Positions 1 to 8,387 of a stretch of 64,000 bases of DNA are shown piece after piece (the first letter of the stretch is position 1; each line of letters starts with the position of its first letter). Location: positions 620,001-684,000 of the forward strand of contig NZ_QGNA01000003.1 in assembly GCF_003173615.1 (NCBI RefSeq). The letters are read 5' to 3'. The notes below the pieces were generated by a model. That model worked only from the letters and a program-made list of their open reading frames with translations. It was not told the DNA's origin and did not search any database. This stretch comes from Falsiroseomonas bella (GTDB lineage: Bacteria > Pseudomonadota > Alphaproteobacteria > Acetobacterales > Acetobacteraceae). Both the position numbers and the translations under genes were made by a program.

Positions 1-13
1 TCATCGGGCGCGC

Positions 14-52
14 CTCCCTCCCCCGCTTGCGGGGGAGGGTCGGGGTGGGGGC
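14..52. repeat. GC-rich palindromic intergenic repeat, family A copy 1
   Basis: A short palindrome (CCCCCGC / GCGGGGG around TTGC) is followed by GGGTCGGGGTGGGGG. The same unit, in the opposite orientation, recurs at 56945-56979 and 59958-59993. It lies just downstream of the minus-strand kinase gene. No gene is visible in bases 1-113; the open frame running through them on the minus strand is a shadow of the kinase. Confidence 0.75.
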
Positions 53-113
53 AGCGCGCGCTGCCTCAGACGAGCGACGAAACGCATCGCCCCAGCTTTC
101 CCCAGCCGGCGCC

Positions 114-1517
114 CTACGAAAACCCCGCCAGCGCGCGCGACACCGGCGCCACGGCCTCTTCCGCCTGCCGGAACAGCGCATGCAGCCGAGTCGCCATCGC
201 ATGCCGCCGCGGATCGGGCGCAAACTGCGCCGCTGTCCGCACCAGCCGCGCCTGCATCACCTCCAGCGGAACGTCCTCCAGCGCCGCGAAGGCTGCGACC
301 GCGCAGCCGAGCAGTCCCGGCTCGCGCCCTTCCGTCAGCACCACGGGCCGTCCCAGCACATCGGCGCGCAGCTGTGCCCAGCCCGGCATCGCGCCGCCGC
401 CGCCCAGACGCAGCTCCTCCGCCGCGCGTCCGGTCGCGGCCTCGGCGCGCTCCAGGACGGTGCGGTTGTTCAGCGCGACACCCTGCATCACCGCGCGCCG
501 CATCTCCGCCGCACCATGCTCGCGCGCCAGGCCAAGGAAGGCGCCGCGCAGCGCCGGGTCCCAATGCGGCACGCGCTCGCCGGCCAGCGTCGGCAGAAAC
601 AGCAGCGGCAAGGGATCGCCCGGCGGCGCTTCCTCCGCGGCCACGCCCATCGCGGCGAGCCAGGCGAGCAGGTCCGCGCCGTGCTGGCTCGGCCCGCCGA
701 GCTGCCACAGCCCGCCCCAATCCACAGTCAGCAGCCCCGGCGCGACGGCGGGCGCGTCATGCAGCAGCCCCAGCACCTCCGTGGTGCCGGAGATGCAATA
801 GGCGCAGCCAGCGCGCATCGCGCCCAGCCCCAGCACCGCCGCCCAGCTGTCATGCGCCATCGCCATCACGGGCAGCCCGGCGAGACGTGCAAGCGCGCCC
901 GGCAGCCCGGCCCGCACATGCCCCATGACCTCCCCCGGCCGGTTCAGCGGCGGCAGCAGCGCGGGCAGTCCCGCCGACGCGAACAAGGTCGCCGACGCGG
1001 CCAGCCGCGCCGAGGAGATCACATCGGATGCCACCGCGCCGGTCAGGCAGGCATTCAGGTAGTCCTTCGGCTCGATGGCGGCCGCCGCGCGCGACAGCAC
1101 CCCTGGCTCCTCGCCTGCGAGCCAGAACAGCCGGGCGAGCGGATGGAAGGCGCTGATCTGCGCCGTCTCCGCATGCCCGTCGGGCAGCCGGGCATGCAGC
1201 GCCGGCAGCCTCGCCTCGGCGCGCGTGTCGCCCCACAGGATCGCCGGGCGGAGTACCGCGCCCGCACGGTCCACCAGCACCAGGCTGCGCGTGAAGGCGC
1301 TGACGGCGACGGCGCGCAGCGTGGCGAAGCCGGCGGGATCGGCCGCAAGCAGCGCCTCGGCGCCCGCCTGCACCGCGCGCCACCAATCCTCCGGCTCCGC
1401 CTCTGCGCCGCTGCGCTGCGGCAGCGCATGCAGCGCGCGGATCCCGCCCTCTCCGCCGACCAGCGCGACGCGCAGGCTGGACCCGCCGAGGTCCACCGCC
1501 AGCACGGTGCCGCGCAT
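114..1517 (-). CDS. FGGY-family carbohydrate kinase (xylulokinase-like)
   Basis: Probable ATP-dependent sugar or polyol kinase of 467 residues, the usual length for FGGY kinases. The N-terminus has the phosphate-binding segment VLAVDLGGSSLRVALVGG, the middle carries AMAHDSWAAVLG, where FGGY enzymes keep their catalytic Asp, and YCISGTTEVLG opens the C-terminal lobe. LRLGGGGAMPGWAQLRADVLG near the end matches the adenosine-binding loop (GGGAxSxxWxQxxADxxG in relatives). It starts 10 bases after the Bug-type binding protein gene on the same strand, so the two are probably co-transcribed and may handle the same substrate. The exact sugar cannot be read from sequence. It is cytoplasmic, with no signal peptide or membrane segment. 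Confidence 0.88.
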   Translation of the reverse strand: MRGTVLAVDLGGSSLRVALVGGEGGIRALHALPQRSGAEAEPEDWWRAVQAGAEALLAADPAGFATLRAVAVSAFTRSLVLVDRAGAVLRPAILWGDTRAEARLPALHARLPDGHAETAQISAFHPLARLFWLAGEEPGVLSRAAAAIEPKDYLNACLTGAVASDVISSARLAASATLFASAGLPALLPPLNRPGEVMGHVRAGLPGALARLAGLPVMAMAHDSWAAVLGLGAMRAGCAYCISGTTEVLGLLHDAPAVAPGLLTVDWGGLWQLGGPSQHGADLLAWLAAMGVAAEEAPPGDPLPLLFLPTLAGERVPHWDPALRGAFLGLAREHGAAEMRRAVMQGVALNNRTVLERAEAATGRAAEELRLGGGGAMPGWAQLRADVLGRPVVLTEGREPGLLGCAVAAFAALEDVPLEVMQARLVRTAAQFAPDPRRHAMATRLHALFRQAEEAVAPVSRALAGFS

Positions 1518-1527
1518 GACGACGGCG

Positions 1528-2496
1528 CTAGCTCACCCGCAGCCCGGCGGCCTCGATCACGCGCGTCCACTTCGCATCCTCGGCGCGCACGAAGGGCTCG
1601 AACTCCGCCGAGGGAAGGAAGGCCGCCGTGCAGCCCTGGTTGGCGAGCGCCGCCGCCACGGCGGGCTGCGCCAGCGCCTGGCCCAGGGCGCCCGACAGCT
1701 TCTCCAGCGCCGCGCCCGGCACGCCCGTCGGCGCGACGATGCCCCACCAGGGCGCGATGGCGAAGCCGGGCAGCCCGGCCTCGCCGAGCGTCGGCACCTC
1801 CGGCGCCTGTGGCGCGCGGGTCGGCGTGCTGACGCCGAGGATGCGGATGCGGCCGGCCGCAGCGTGCTCCTGCACGGTGCTGAAGGCGTCGAAATAGTAG
1901 TCCACGCGCCCCGCCACCAGGTCGGTCATCGCCGGCGCGGAGCCGCGATAGGGCACATGCGTCGCCTGGATGCCCGCCGCGGTGTTGAACGCCTCCGCCG
2001 TCAGGTGGCTGGTCGAGCCCTGGCCGGAGGACGCGAAGTTCAGCTTGCCTGCATTCGCCTTCACATGGGCGACGAACTCCGCGAGCGTGCCGGGCAGCCC
2101 GTTCCGTACCACCAGCGCGAAGGGCCCCTGCCCGATCAGGCCGACGAAGCTGAAATCCTTCTGCGGGTCCCAGGGCACGTTCCGCTCGATCACCGGGCGG
2201 AAGAAGGTGCCGGCGCCGGCGATCAGGATCGAGTAGCCATCCGGTGGCGACTTCGCCACGTTCTCGGACCCGATCGCACCGCCCGCCCCGGCGCGGTGGT
2301 CCAGCACCACGGGCTGGCCAAGCGCGGGCGTCATCGCATCGCCCACGATGCGCGCGATGTTGCTGGTCGCGCCGCCCGGCGGCCAGGGCACGACGAAGCG
2401 CACGGGTCGCGTCGGGAAGGCGCCCTGCGCGCGCGCGACGGCCGGCGCGGCGATGACCAGGGCGGTGTTGGCGATCAGCCTGCGGCGCGTCGTCAT
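1528..2496 (-). CDS. Bug/TctC-family tripartite tricarboxylate transporter substrate-binding protein
   Basis: Periplasmic solute-binding protein of 322 residues. The first ~24 residues form a signal peptide with an Arg-rich n-region (TTRRRLIANTALVIAAPAVA), followed by AQGAFPTRPVRFVVPWPPGG, the typical Bug-family start of the mature domain. NFASSGQGSTSHLTAEAFN and THVPYRGSAPAMTDLVAGRV are further family hallmarks of the carboxylate-binding pocket. No TctA/TctB membrane partners are visible in the window, which is common for orphan Bug proteins. It precedes the FGGY kinase in an apparent two-gene operon and is divergent from the GST gene. The ligand is probably a small organic acid or sugar acid, but this is inference. 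Confidence 0.92.
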   Translation of the reverse strand: MTTRRRLIANTALVIAAPAVARAQGAFPTRPVRFVVPWPPGGATSNIARIVGDAMTPALGQPVVLDHRAGAGGAIGSENVAKSPPDGYSILIAGAGTFFRPVIERNVPWDPQKDFSFVGLIGQGPFALVVRNGLPGTLAEFVAHVKANAGKLNFASSGQGSTSHLTAEAFNTAAGIQATHVPYRGSAPAMTDLVAGRVDYYFDAFSTVQEHAAAGRIRILGVSTPTRAPQAPEVPTLGEAGLPGFAIAPWWGIVAPTGVPGAALEKLSGALGQALAQPAVAAALANQGCTAAFLPSAEFEPFVRAEDAKWTRVIEAAGLRVS

Positions 2497-2583
2497 GCGG
2501 CGTGTCTCCTCGGCGGGTGATCATGTTGCACATCCCGCACGCTGCGGCGCAACATCCACGGCGAGGATCGTGGAGGCGCGCCC

Positions 2584-3276
2584 GTGACGAAGCCCGTGCT
2601 GTATCTCGGCAGCGCCTGGTCCTCCTCCTGGTCGGTGGTGGGCTGGATGGCCTGCCGGCTCGGCGGGCTTGCGGTGGAGGAGCGCACGATCTTCCTCTCC
2701 CGCCCGGACAGTCCCGCGAAGCTGCGCGCGATCAGCCCCTCGGGCCGCGTGCCGGCGCTGCACCTGCCGGACGGCACGGTGCTCTGGGACAGCCTCGCCA
2801 TCGCCGAGTGGCTGTGGGAGCGCGATCCCGCCTGCGCGATCTGGCCGCGCGATCCCGCGAAGCGCGCCCATGCCCGCTGCATGGCGGCGGAGCTGCACGG
2901 CCATTTCGACGAGGTGCGCAACGGCCTGCCGATGAACCTGATCAAGCGCTGGCCCGTGAAGGACGGGCTGCCCTCCCACGTGAAGCTGATGAACCGCCCC
3001 GGCGTGCGGACCGGCACGGAGCGGCTGGAGGCGATCTGGCGCGATGCGCTGGCGCGGCATGGCGGGCCGTATCTGACGGGCGAGGCCTTCTGCTTCGCCG
3101 ACGCCGTGATGGCGCCGATGTGCAGCCGCTACGTCACCTATGGCGTCGAGCTTGCGCCGGAATCGATGGCCTTCATCGCGGCGCAGATGGAGAGCCCGCT
3201 GATGCGCGCGTGGCGCGCGCGGGCGGAACGGCAGGCCGACGAGATCGGGCGCGAGGTGGTGCTGCAGTATCCTTGA
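2584..3276 (+). CDS. Glutathione S-transferase family protein
   Basis: Soluble 230-residue protein with a thioredoxin-like N-terminal domain and a helical C-terminal domain. PSGRVPALHLPDGTVLWDSL (about residues 55-75) is the GST beta3-beta4 segment: cis-Pro in VPAL and the glutathione gamma-Glu-binding region near DSLAI. The C-terminal helices include GGPYLTGEAFCFADAVMAPM, with the conserved N-capping and hydrophobic staple region of GSTs. The ATG is the first in the frame and lies about 90 bases from the divergent Bug gene. It probably conjugates or reduces small electrophiles; no substrate can be assigned. Transcription likely ends in the repeat directly downstream. Confidence 0.9.
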   Translation: MTKPVLYLGSAWSSSWSVVGWMACRLGGLAVEERTIFLSRPDSPAKLRAISPSGRVPALHLPDGTVLWDSLAIAEWLWERDPACAIWPRDPAKRAHARCMAAELHGHFDEVRNGLPMNLIKRWPVKDGLPSHVKLMNRPGVRTGTERLEAIWRDALARHGGPYLTGEAFCFADAVMAPMCSRYVTYGVELAPESMAFIAAQMESPLMRAWRARAERQADEIGREVVLQYP

Positions 3277-3279
3277 TTG

Positions 3280-3404
3280 GTGCCCTCAGACGCCGGGCGC
3301 GCGCTCCGCGCGCTTGGCTTGGCGCCACGCACTGGCGTGCCTGCGGCGCGGATGGTTCCGGGCGCGGGCCGCCTTCGCGGCCTCGGCCCGCATCGCGGGC
3401 CGCC
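3280..3404 (+). repeat. Dispersed hairpin repeat, family B copy 1
   Basis: Begins GGTGCCCTCAGACGCCGGGC three bases after the GST stop codon, followed by a GC hairpin (GCGCGCG-CTC-CGCGCGC), the core CTTGGCTTG, and hairpins GGCCGC-CTTC-GCGGCC and GGCCCGC-ATC-GCGGGCC. The same order of cores and hairpins occurs at 27649-27730 and, inverted, at 38412-38534 and 57474-57595. It lies between two converging genes. Confidence 0.8.
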
Positions 3405-3407
3405 TGG

Positions 3408-3827
3408 TTAGCCCCGCCGCGGCCCACGGCCTGCCGGATAGGGCCAGCGCGGATCGTTGAACTCCTGCATCTCCAGCCAGTAGCCCTCCGGGTCCTTGAA
3501 GAAGCAGGAATACACCGTGCGCCCACCCAGCATGTTCGGGGGGCCGTCGAACTCCACGCCCTTCGCCTTGAAATAGGCATAGGCCTGCTCGACGTCGTCG
3601 ACGAGGAAGGTGAACATCATCCCCTTCGTGCCGCGCGGCCGCCCCTCCTTGTTGCAGACGCCGAGGAAGCCCGTCGGGCTCACCTGGAAGACGCGGCACA
3701 CGCCCTGGTCCAGCACCTGCGGCAGCTCCAGCACGTCGCGATAGAAGTTCGCCAGCCGGTCGAGGTCGTCGGTGTAGAGCCAGACGACATTCTGCTCGAT
3801 GAACGGCTTCCACGTGGGCTGATCCAT
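3408..3827 (-). CDS. VOC-superfamily (glyoxalase/bleomycin-resistance-fold) protein
   Basis: 139-residue single-module VOC protein. VVWLYTDDLDRLANFYRDVL is the classic first beta-alpha element, and GRTVYSCFFKDPEGYWLEMQEF ends with the conserved DPEGYxLE strand that supplies a metal-binding Glu. The open frame extends about 64 codons further upstream, but that part is low-complexity Arg/Ala sequence antisense to the neighbouring gene. The ATG at 3827 is preceded by GGGAGAGGGTGTCAC, a good ribosome-binding site, and begins MDQPTWKPF. It could be a lyase, dioxygenase or binding protein; the reaction is not determinable. It is divergent from the RraA-like gene. Confidence 0.87.
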   Translation of the reverse strand: MDQPTWKPFIEQNVVWLYTDDLDRLANFYRDVLELPQVLDQGVCRVFQVSPTGFLGVCNKEGRPRGTKGMMFTFLVDDVEQAYAYFKAKGVEFDGPPNMLGGRTVYSCFFKDPEGYWLEMQEFNDPRWPYPAGRGPRRG

Positions 3828-3883
3828 GTGACACCCTCTCCCGACAGGCCTGCGCAGCTTGGCGGGAAGGAGAGAGGCCGGCA

Positions 3884-4594
3884 ATGACACCCCTGCCCGA
3901 GGCGCTCCGCGCGAAGCTCGCCGCGCTGCCGGTGCCGACGCTCTCCGCCGTGCTGTACGCGCGCGGCCTGCGCAGCCGCTTCCTGCATGGTGTGACGCCC
4001 GCCAACCCTGACGCGCCACGCATGGTCGGCCCGGCCTGGACCATCCGCGCCATCCCCGTGCGCGAGGACATGCGCGACGCCGTGGCGCGCGGCGAGGCGC
4101 CGAACCTGCACCGCAGCCTGTTCGCCGCCGCGCCGGAAGGCGCCGTGCTGGTCTGTGCCACCGGCGGCGCGGCGCATGTCTCGGTCCTCGGCGACATCAT
4201 CGCGACGGCGCTGCATCGCCGGGGCGTCGCTGGCGTGGTGGTGGACAGCGGCGTCGCCGACCTGCCGGCGGTCGCGGCCATCCCGCTTCCGGTCTTCCAT
4301 GCCGGCGGCTCCGCGCCGGTGCCCTCGGGCGCTGCAGTCATGGTCGTGGATGGCGGGGTGCCGGTCGGGCTCGGCGCCGTCGCTGTTTTCCCCGACGACG
4401 TGATGGTTGGCGATGCCTGCGGCGTGGTGTGCATCCCGCGCAGCATCGCCGAGCAGGTCGCCGAGGAAGCCGCCGCGAAGCGCGACTTCGAAGCCTGGGT
4501 CGAGGAACAGATCGCGGCCGGCGCTTCCCTCGACGGGCTCTACCCGCCCGATGCCGCGACGCGGGCGCGCTACACCGCGGCCTGCCGCGCGTGA
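3884..4594 (+). CDS. RraA-family protein (HMG-aldolase-like demethylmenaquinone methyltransferase fold)
   Basis: 236-residue RraA-fold protein. The family has two known activities: class II 4-hydroxy-4-methyl-2-oxoglutarate/oxaloacetate aldolase and, in enterobacteria, RNase E inhibition. GDIIATALHRRGVAGVVVDS followed by GVADLPAVAAIPLPVFHAGG matches the conserved core that contacts pyruvate and the metal in the aldolases. The extended C-terminus (DFEAWVEEQIAAGASLDGLYPPD) is typical of the metabolic rather than the enterobacterial regulator branch, so an aldolase or related lyase role is more likely. The start follows GGAAGGAGAGAGGCCGGCA. The gene stands alone between two minus-strand genes. 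Confidence 0.88.
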   Translation: MTPLPEALRAKLAALPVPTLSAVLYARGLRSRFLHGVTPANPDAPRMVGPAWTIRAIPVREDMRDAVARGEAPNLHRSLFAAAPEGAVLVCATGGAAHVSVLGDIIATALHRRGVAGVVVDSGVADLPAVAAIPLPVFHAGGSAPVPSGAAVMVVDGGVPVGLGAVAVFPDDVMVGDACGVVCIPRSIAEQVAEEAAAKRDFEAWVEEQIAAGASLDGLYPPDAATRARYTAACRA

Positions 4595-4601
4595 TGCGGC
4601 A

Positions 4602-5576
4602 TCAGTCCGCCACGCGCGACCAGCCCGGCCCGGGATCGAAGGCCGTGATGCCCGCGGCGGCGCGCGCGGTGTCGCGCCCGAGGTCGCGCTCCCACACCAC
4701 GCCGTCATGGCTGATCATGAAGCTCTTCCAGCCGGTGCTGCCATAGGTGGCCGGCCAGGCGAGCACGGCGAAGCCGCCGATCATCCTGCCATTCACCACC
4801 CAGTCCATCGCCCCGCCCGGCGCCGCCGGCCCCTGCCGCGTCAGGATGCGGAAGTAGTAGCCGTGATAGGGCTGCGGCGCGTCGCCACGCCCGCGCGCAT
4901 AGCCGCCAGCGCTCGCCGCGGCGATCAGCGGGCCGAGCGGGCTCTGCGCCTCGCCTGGCGCACTCGGCCACCAGAGGCCGTCGCGCTGGCCCGGGGTCGA
5001 GAAGAAGCGCTGCGCATAGGCACGCAGGCCGCCGTGCCGGCCCGGGCCGGCGGCGAAGTCGGCCTGCGCATCCGCGATGGCGCGCAGCGTGTCGATCACG
5101 TCGAGCTCGTTGCGGCCGATCCGCCGGTCCACCAACTCCTGCGCGCCGGCGCGCGCGTCGAAGCGCCAGGCGCCGCCGCTGAGACGCATCGGAATGGGCA
5201 GCGGCCAGCCATCGGCGCCGACCATCAGCACCGCACGATCCGGCGCAGGCCGCTCGATCCGGTGGCCTGCGGCATAGAGCGCCGTGAATTGCTCTCGCGC
5301 CGCCTGGTCGGCCACGCGATCGCCGGAACGGATCAACCGACGCCCTGCCTCCCCGAGGACGCGGAGCAGACGCCGTTCGTCATGCTTCGCGACCGCGTCC
5401 GCGAAGGCGGCGAAGCCCTCATCCGGGCTGCGGAAGCGCTGCGGGGGCACCGGCTGCGGCGCCGGCGCGGCTGCGGGAGGCTGCGCGGCCGGCGCAGCGG
5501 GGGCAGCGGTCTGGGCGAGAGCGCCCGGCATGGCGAGGCCAAGGACCAGCAAGACCGCGGGGAAGGCTCGGATCAT
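4602..5576 (-). CDS. DUF2950 domain-containing exported protein
   Basis: 324 residues with a signal peptide (MIRAFPAVLLVLGLAMPGAL, cleavage near AQT), a Pro/Ala linker to about residue 46, then a DUF2950 domain. RFRSPDEGFAAFADAVAKHD opens the domain and YHGYYFRILTRQGPAAPGG and WPATYGSTGWKSFMISHDG are its typical C-terminal motifs. Function of the family is unknown; it is usually encoded beside DUF3300, as here, where it follows 18 bases after the DUF3300 gene. It is the last gene of the minus-strand envelope block and therefore probably acts in the periplasm with DUF3300. Confidence 0.9.
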   Translation of the reverse strand: MIRAFPAVLLVLGLAMPGALAQTAAPAAPAAQPPAAAPAPQPVPPQRFRSPDEGFAAFADAVAKHDERRLLRVLGEAGRRLIRSGDRVADQAAREQFTALYAAGHRIERPAPDRAVLMVGADGWPLPIPMRLSGGAWRFDARAGAQELVDRRIGRNELDVIDTLRAIADAQADFAAGPGRHGGLRAYAQRFFSTPGQRDGLWWPSAPGEAQSPLGPLIAAASAGGYARGRGDAPQPYHGYYFRILTRQGPAAPGGAMDWVVNGRMIGGFAVLAWPATYGSTGWKSFMISHDGVVWERDLGRDTARAAAGITAFDPGPGWSRVAD

Positions 5577-5594
5577 GGCTGCGTTCCTCCGGCC

Positions 5595-7172
5595 CTACCT
5601 GCCTCGTCCACCGCCGCCGCCGCCGCGCTGCGGCGCCGCACGCTGGGGCGCCGAGCGCTGCGGCGCGGGGCGCGCCTGCGCCGCCTGCCGGCTGGCCTGC
5701 CCGCGCGAGGCGGCGGCGGCGTCACGTTGCGGATTGGCTGCCCCTTGCAGCGCGCCGCGGTCGGCGCGTTGCGGCGCCGCGGGCTGCACCTGTGGCCGGC
5801 CACTTGCGGTCCGGGCGGGTTGCCGGTCGGCGGCGGCGGGACGCTCGGCGGGACGCTGCGCAGGCCGCTCGGCCGGGCGTTCCGCCGGACGCTGCGCAGG
5901 CCGTTCGGCCGGGCGCTGCGCCGGACCGGCGCCGTCGCGGCGATCCGCGAGGTTCTGGCGATCGCCGGCTCCGCCCGGACGCTGCGCCTGCCCACGGTCG
6001 CCAAGGTTCGGCCGATCGCCGCCACCCGGCCGTTCGCGATCCCCGACGCCCGGCCGATCGCCGGCGGCCGGCCGGTCACGCTCGCCGATCTGCGCCCGGT
6101 CCAGGCCACCTTCCCTCTGGATCTGCTCCGTGCGGCCGCGGAACTGCTCGCGCGCATCCGCGCGCTGCGGCGTGCCGGAAGGGCGATAGGTGTTGCGCAC
6201 CTGGTCATTCCGATACGCCACGCCGTGGCGATGCGTCTCGTCGTGTCGCCAGACGTTGTTGTTGATCTGCGCCCGGTTGACGTTGATGTTGTTGTAGCGG
6301 TTGACGTTGACGTTCACGTTGCCGCGCCCCCAGCCGGGCGAGGCCCAGCCCCAGAGCGAGCCCACCAGCGCCACGCCGCCGGCGAAGGCCATGCCGGTCA
6401 GCAGCGCATTGCCGATGCCCCAGGACGGCGGTGGCGGATAATAGGTTGGCGGGTAGGACGCATAGGGCCAGGTGCCGTAGACGACATTCGGGTTGTAGGC
6501 GGGCACATAGACCGTCTCCGGCTGCGTCGGCTCGATGACGATCATCTGCGGCGGCGGCGCCACCACCGGCGCAACCGCGCCCGGCGCCGGCGCGGCGACG
6601 ACATTGGTCGTCACGTTCACCGTCTGCTGCGGCCCGCTCTGCAGCGTGCCGGCGGCATGGGCGCGCCCGCGCAGCACCTGCACGGCGTTCAGCACGTCTT
6701 CCTGCTGCCCGAGCAGCGCATCGCCCACCTGCTGCGTCCAGTCGAGCTGGTCGCTCATCATCGTCAGCACGTCCGGGAACGGCACCAGCGACTTGACGGA
6801 GGGATCCCAGCTCTGCGCCTCCAGCGCCTTCGCCAAATCCTCCCCCTTGAGCTGGGCGTTGTTCCCCTGCCCGACCCAGCGCTGTGCCTGAACCACCTCC
6901 AGCGGATAGGTGGACGCCATCAGCACCTGCATCAGCAGGCTGTCGGGATAGAGCGCGATCGGCGCCAGCAGCGCCTCGAGCTGGCCCTGGTCGAGGCGGT
7001 CGTTCTGCCCCGCCTGCGTGGGCTGCGCGGCCGGCTGCGGCGCGGGCGCCGCCGTCTGCGCCAGGGCCGTGCCCGGTGGATGGGTGCAGACCGCGCCGCC
7101 GAAGCCGGCCGCGACGAGCAGCAGCAGCGTGGGACGCCAGGGACCGCTGCGCCCGCCCATACCACGCTTCAT
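5595..7172 (-). CDS. DUF3300 domain-containing exported protein with Arg/Pro repeat tail
   Basis: 525 residues. An N-terminal signal or signal-anchor segment (WRPTLLLLVAAGFGGAVC) is followed by the DUF3300 core: LLAPIALYPDSLLMQVLMAS, then VKSLVPFPDVLTMMSDQLDW. A Pro/Tyr stretch (ETVYVPAYNPNVVYGTWPYA) and a Gly-rich hydrophobic segment come next, then an Asn-rich patch (NVNVNVNRYNNINVNRAQIN) and a ~200-residue tail of GDR and ERPAQRP repeats ending in poly-Gly. The basic tail may bind cell wall or nucleic acid (inference). The frame stays open upstream through the DUF502 gene, but ATG 7172 overlaps the DUF502 stop by 4 bases, indicating translational coupling. Confidence 0.88.
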   Translation of the reverse strand: MKRGMGGRSGPWRPTLLLLVAAGFGGAVCTHPPGTALAQTAAPAPQPAAQPTQAGQNDRLDQGQLEALLAPIALYPDSLLMQVLMASTYPLEVVQAQRWVGQGNNAQLKGEDLAKALEAQSWDPSVKSLVPFPDVLTMMSDQLDWTQQVGDALLGQQEDVLNAVQVLRGRAHAAGTLQSGPQQTVNVTTNVVAAPAPGAVAPVVAPPPQMIVIEPTQPETVYVPAYNPNVVYGTWPYASYPPTYYPPPPSWGIGNALLTGMAFAGGVALVGSLWGWASPGWGRGNVNVNVNRYNNINVNRAQINNNVWRHDETHRHGVAYRNDQVRNTYRPSGTPQRADAREQFRGRTEQIQREGGLDRAQIGERDRPAAGDRPGVGDRERPGGGDRPNLGDRGQAQRPGGAGDRQNLADRRDGAGPAQRPAERPAQRPAERPAERPAQRPAERPAAADRQPARTASGRPQVQPAAPQRADRGALQGAANPQRDAAAASRGQASRQAAQARPAPQRSAPQRAAPQRGGGGGGRGR

Positions 7173-7765
7173 CGCTGTCCTCCCCCAACCGGCACCACGG
7201 TTGCCCGCGCCGCTTCGGCGTTCTGGAGCAGTTCGCGCAGCCCGAGCCCCCAGGAGGCGACGCACCGCAGGAACGGCATGAGCGGCACGTCCAGCACTCT
7301 GACCCTGTCGGCCGTGAAAAGATAGACGGCGCCGGACATCGCCCCCGGTGAGCCAGGGACGAAGACAACGAGACGCCCGTCGGCGAGTTCGTCCATCACC
7401 AGCGCGGGGCACTCGCCCTCCTCGATGCTGGCAAGCGCGGGGCGCGGCCGGCGACCTTCTTCCGCGGTCAGGCCTTCGCCGAGCATCGCCTTGGCCAGGC
7501 GATAGCCGGGTATGCGCTCGAACAGCAGGCGATCGGCGTTGCGCCGCAGCGCGGCGCCCATGGCGGAGCGCACGAGCAGCCCGACCGCCAGGCACAGCAC
7601 CACCAGCAGCGCGACCGCCCCGACCAGCGGATGCACGAATTGCGACGAGAGCGGATCGGCGGCGTCGCGCAGCCGCGCCACGATCCCGATCACCAGCAGC
7701 GCGAGCGCGCCCAGCGGCAGCACCACCAGCGCCCCATCCAGCAGGGCGCGGCGCAGCTGCCTCAT
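7169..7765 (-). CDS. DUF502 family membrane protein
   Basis: 198 residues. Two membrane segments (about residues 10-30, LVVLPLGALALLVIGIVARL, and 46-68, VGAVALLVVLCLAVGLLVRS) precede a soluble domain with RIPGYRLAKAMLGEG and FVPGSPGAMSGAVYLFTADR. These match the DUF502 layout (PxPxPxSG-like loop). The gene overlaps the previous one by 4 bases and the next by 4 bases, so it sits in the middle of a tightly coupled operon with DUF3300 and DUF2950. DUF502 proteins have no established reaction. Confidence 0.85.
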   Translation of the reverse strand: MRQLRRALLDGALVVLPLGALALLVIGIVARLRDAADPLSSQFVHPLVGAVALLVVLCLAVGLLVRSAMGAALRRNADRLLFERIPGYRLAKAMLGEGLTAEEGRRPRPALASIEEGECPALVMDELADGRLVVFVPGSPGAMSGAVYLFTADRVRVLDVPLMPFLRCVASWGLGLRELLQNAEAARATVVPVGGGQR

Positions 7766-8364
7766 CGGCCGCGCGCCGGCTGCACGCTGATCGCCAGCGC
7801 CTCGACCCAGGTGACATCCACCTCGTCGCCCGGCCGCAGGCCGGCGACATACTCCCGCACCCGCGGATCCTGCGGCACCAGGGATCGCACGCCGGCCGGC
7901 CCCTCGAAAGTGACGCGCCCATCGGCGGGATTCACGGAGACGATCCTCACCCGCACGCGCAGCGCCTCGCCAGCCACCGCGCCGGGCCGCTGGCCGGGCT
8001 CGGCCCGACCGGCGCCCGTCACGGCCTGCGGCTCCGCCGTGCTGCCGGGCGGCGCCATCTCCAGCAGCAGCGCGTCGCGATACTCCACCACCACGCGGTC
8101 CCCCGCGCGCACCTGCGCCAGGTTGCGCACCTCAGGCCCGGCGGTGATGGTGGCGAGCCGGCCGTCCTGCGCGCGCAGCACCACCTGGCGCGTCGCCTGG
8201 TCCACGCTCTGCACCGTCGCCGCGCCGCGCACCACGCGCTCCCGCGCGAAGGGTTCCGCCGCCGTGGGCGCTGCCGGCGTGGGTTGCGGCGCCGCGGTCT
8301 GCGCCAGCGCGGGCTGCGCGAGCAGCAGCGCGCCGAGCGCCGCGGCGAGATGGCGTCCTGACAT
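7762..8364 (-). CDS. Secreted protein of unknown function with two beta-barrel-like repeats
   Basis: 200 residues. The first 20 are a clear signal peptide (SGRHLAAALGALLLAQPALA, cut near AQT). The mature part has two similar halves: ATVQSVDQATRQVVLRAQDG ... VRAGDRVVVEYRDAL, and RIVSVNPADGRVTFEGPAG ... LRPGDEVDVTWVEAL. This resembles a duplicated OB or SH3-like barrel as in DUF5666-type proteins; that is inference. A longer start 18 codons upstream would destroy the signal peptide n-region and is rejected. The gene overlaps DUF502 by 4 bases and belongs to the envelope operon. Confidence 0.78.
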   Translation of the reverse strand: MSGRHLAAALGALLLAQPALAQTAAPQPTPAAPTAAEPFARERVVRGAATVQSVDQATRQVVLRAQDGRLATITAGPEVRNLAQVRAGDRVVVEYRDALLLEMAPPGSTAEPQAVTGAGRAEPGQRPGAVAGEALRVRVRIVSVNPADGRVTFEGPAGVRSLVPQDPRVREYVAGLRPGDEVDVTWVEALAISVQPARGR

Positions 8365-8387
8365 GGCCTTCCTCCTGGTGTCTTGCG

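Noticed and set aside
27-1832. 601-codon plus-strand frame over the kinase and Bug genes
   Set aside because: Arg/His/Gln-rich shadow typical of antisense frames in GC-rich DNA; opposite-strand genes have clear domains.
5820-6060. Possible tandem noncoding repeat
   Set aside because: It is the ERPAQRP/GDR coding tail of the DUF3300 protein.
4407-7325. 972-codon plus-strand frame
   Set aside because: Antisense to DUF2950 and DUF3300; repetitive Arg/Leu composition mirrors the DUF3300 tail repeats.
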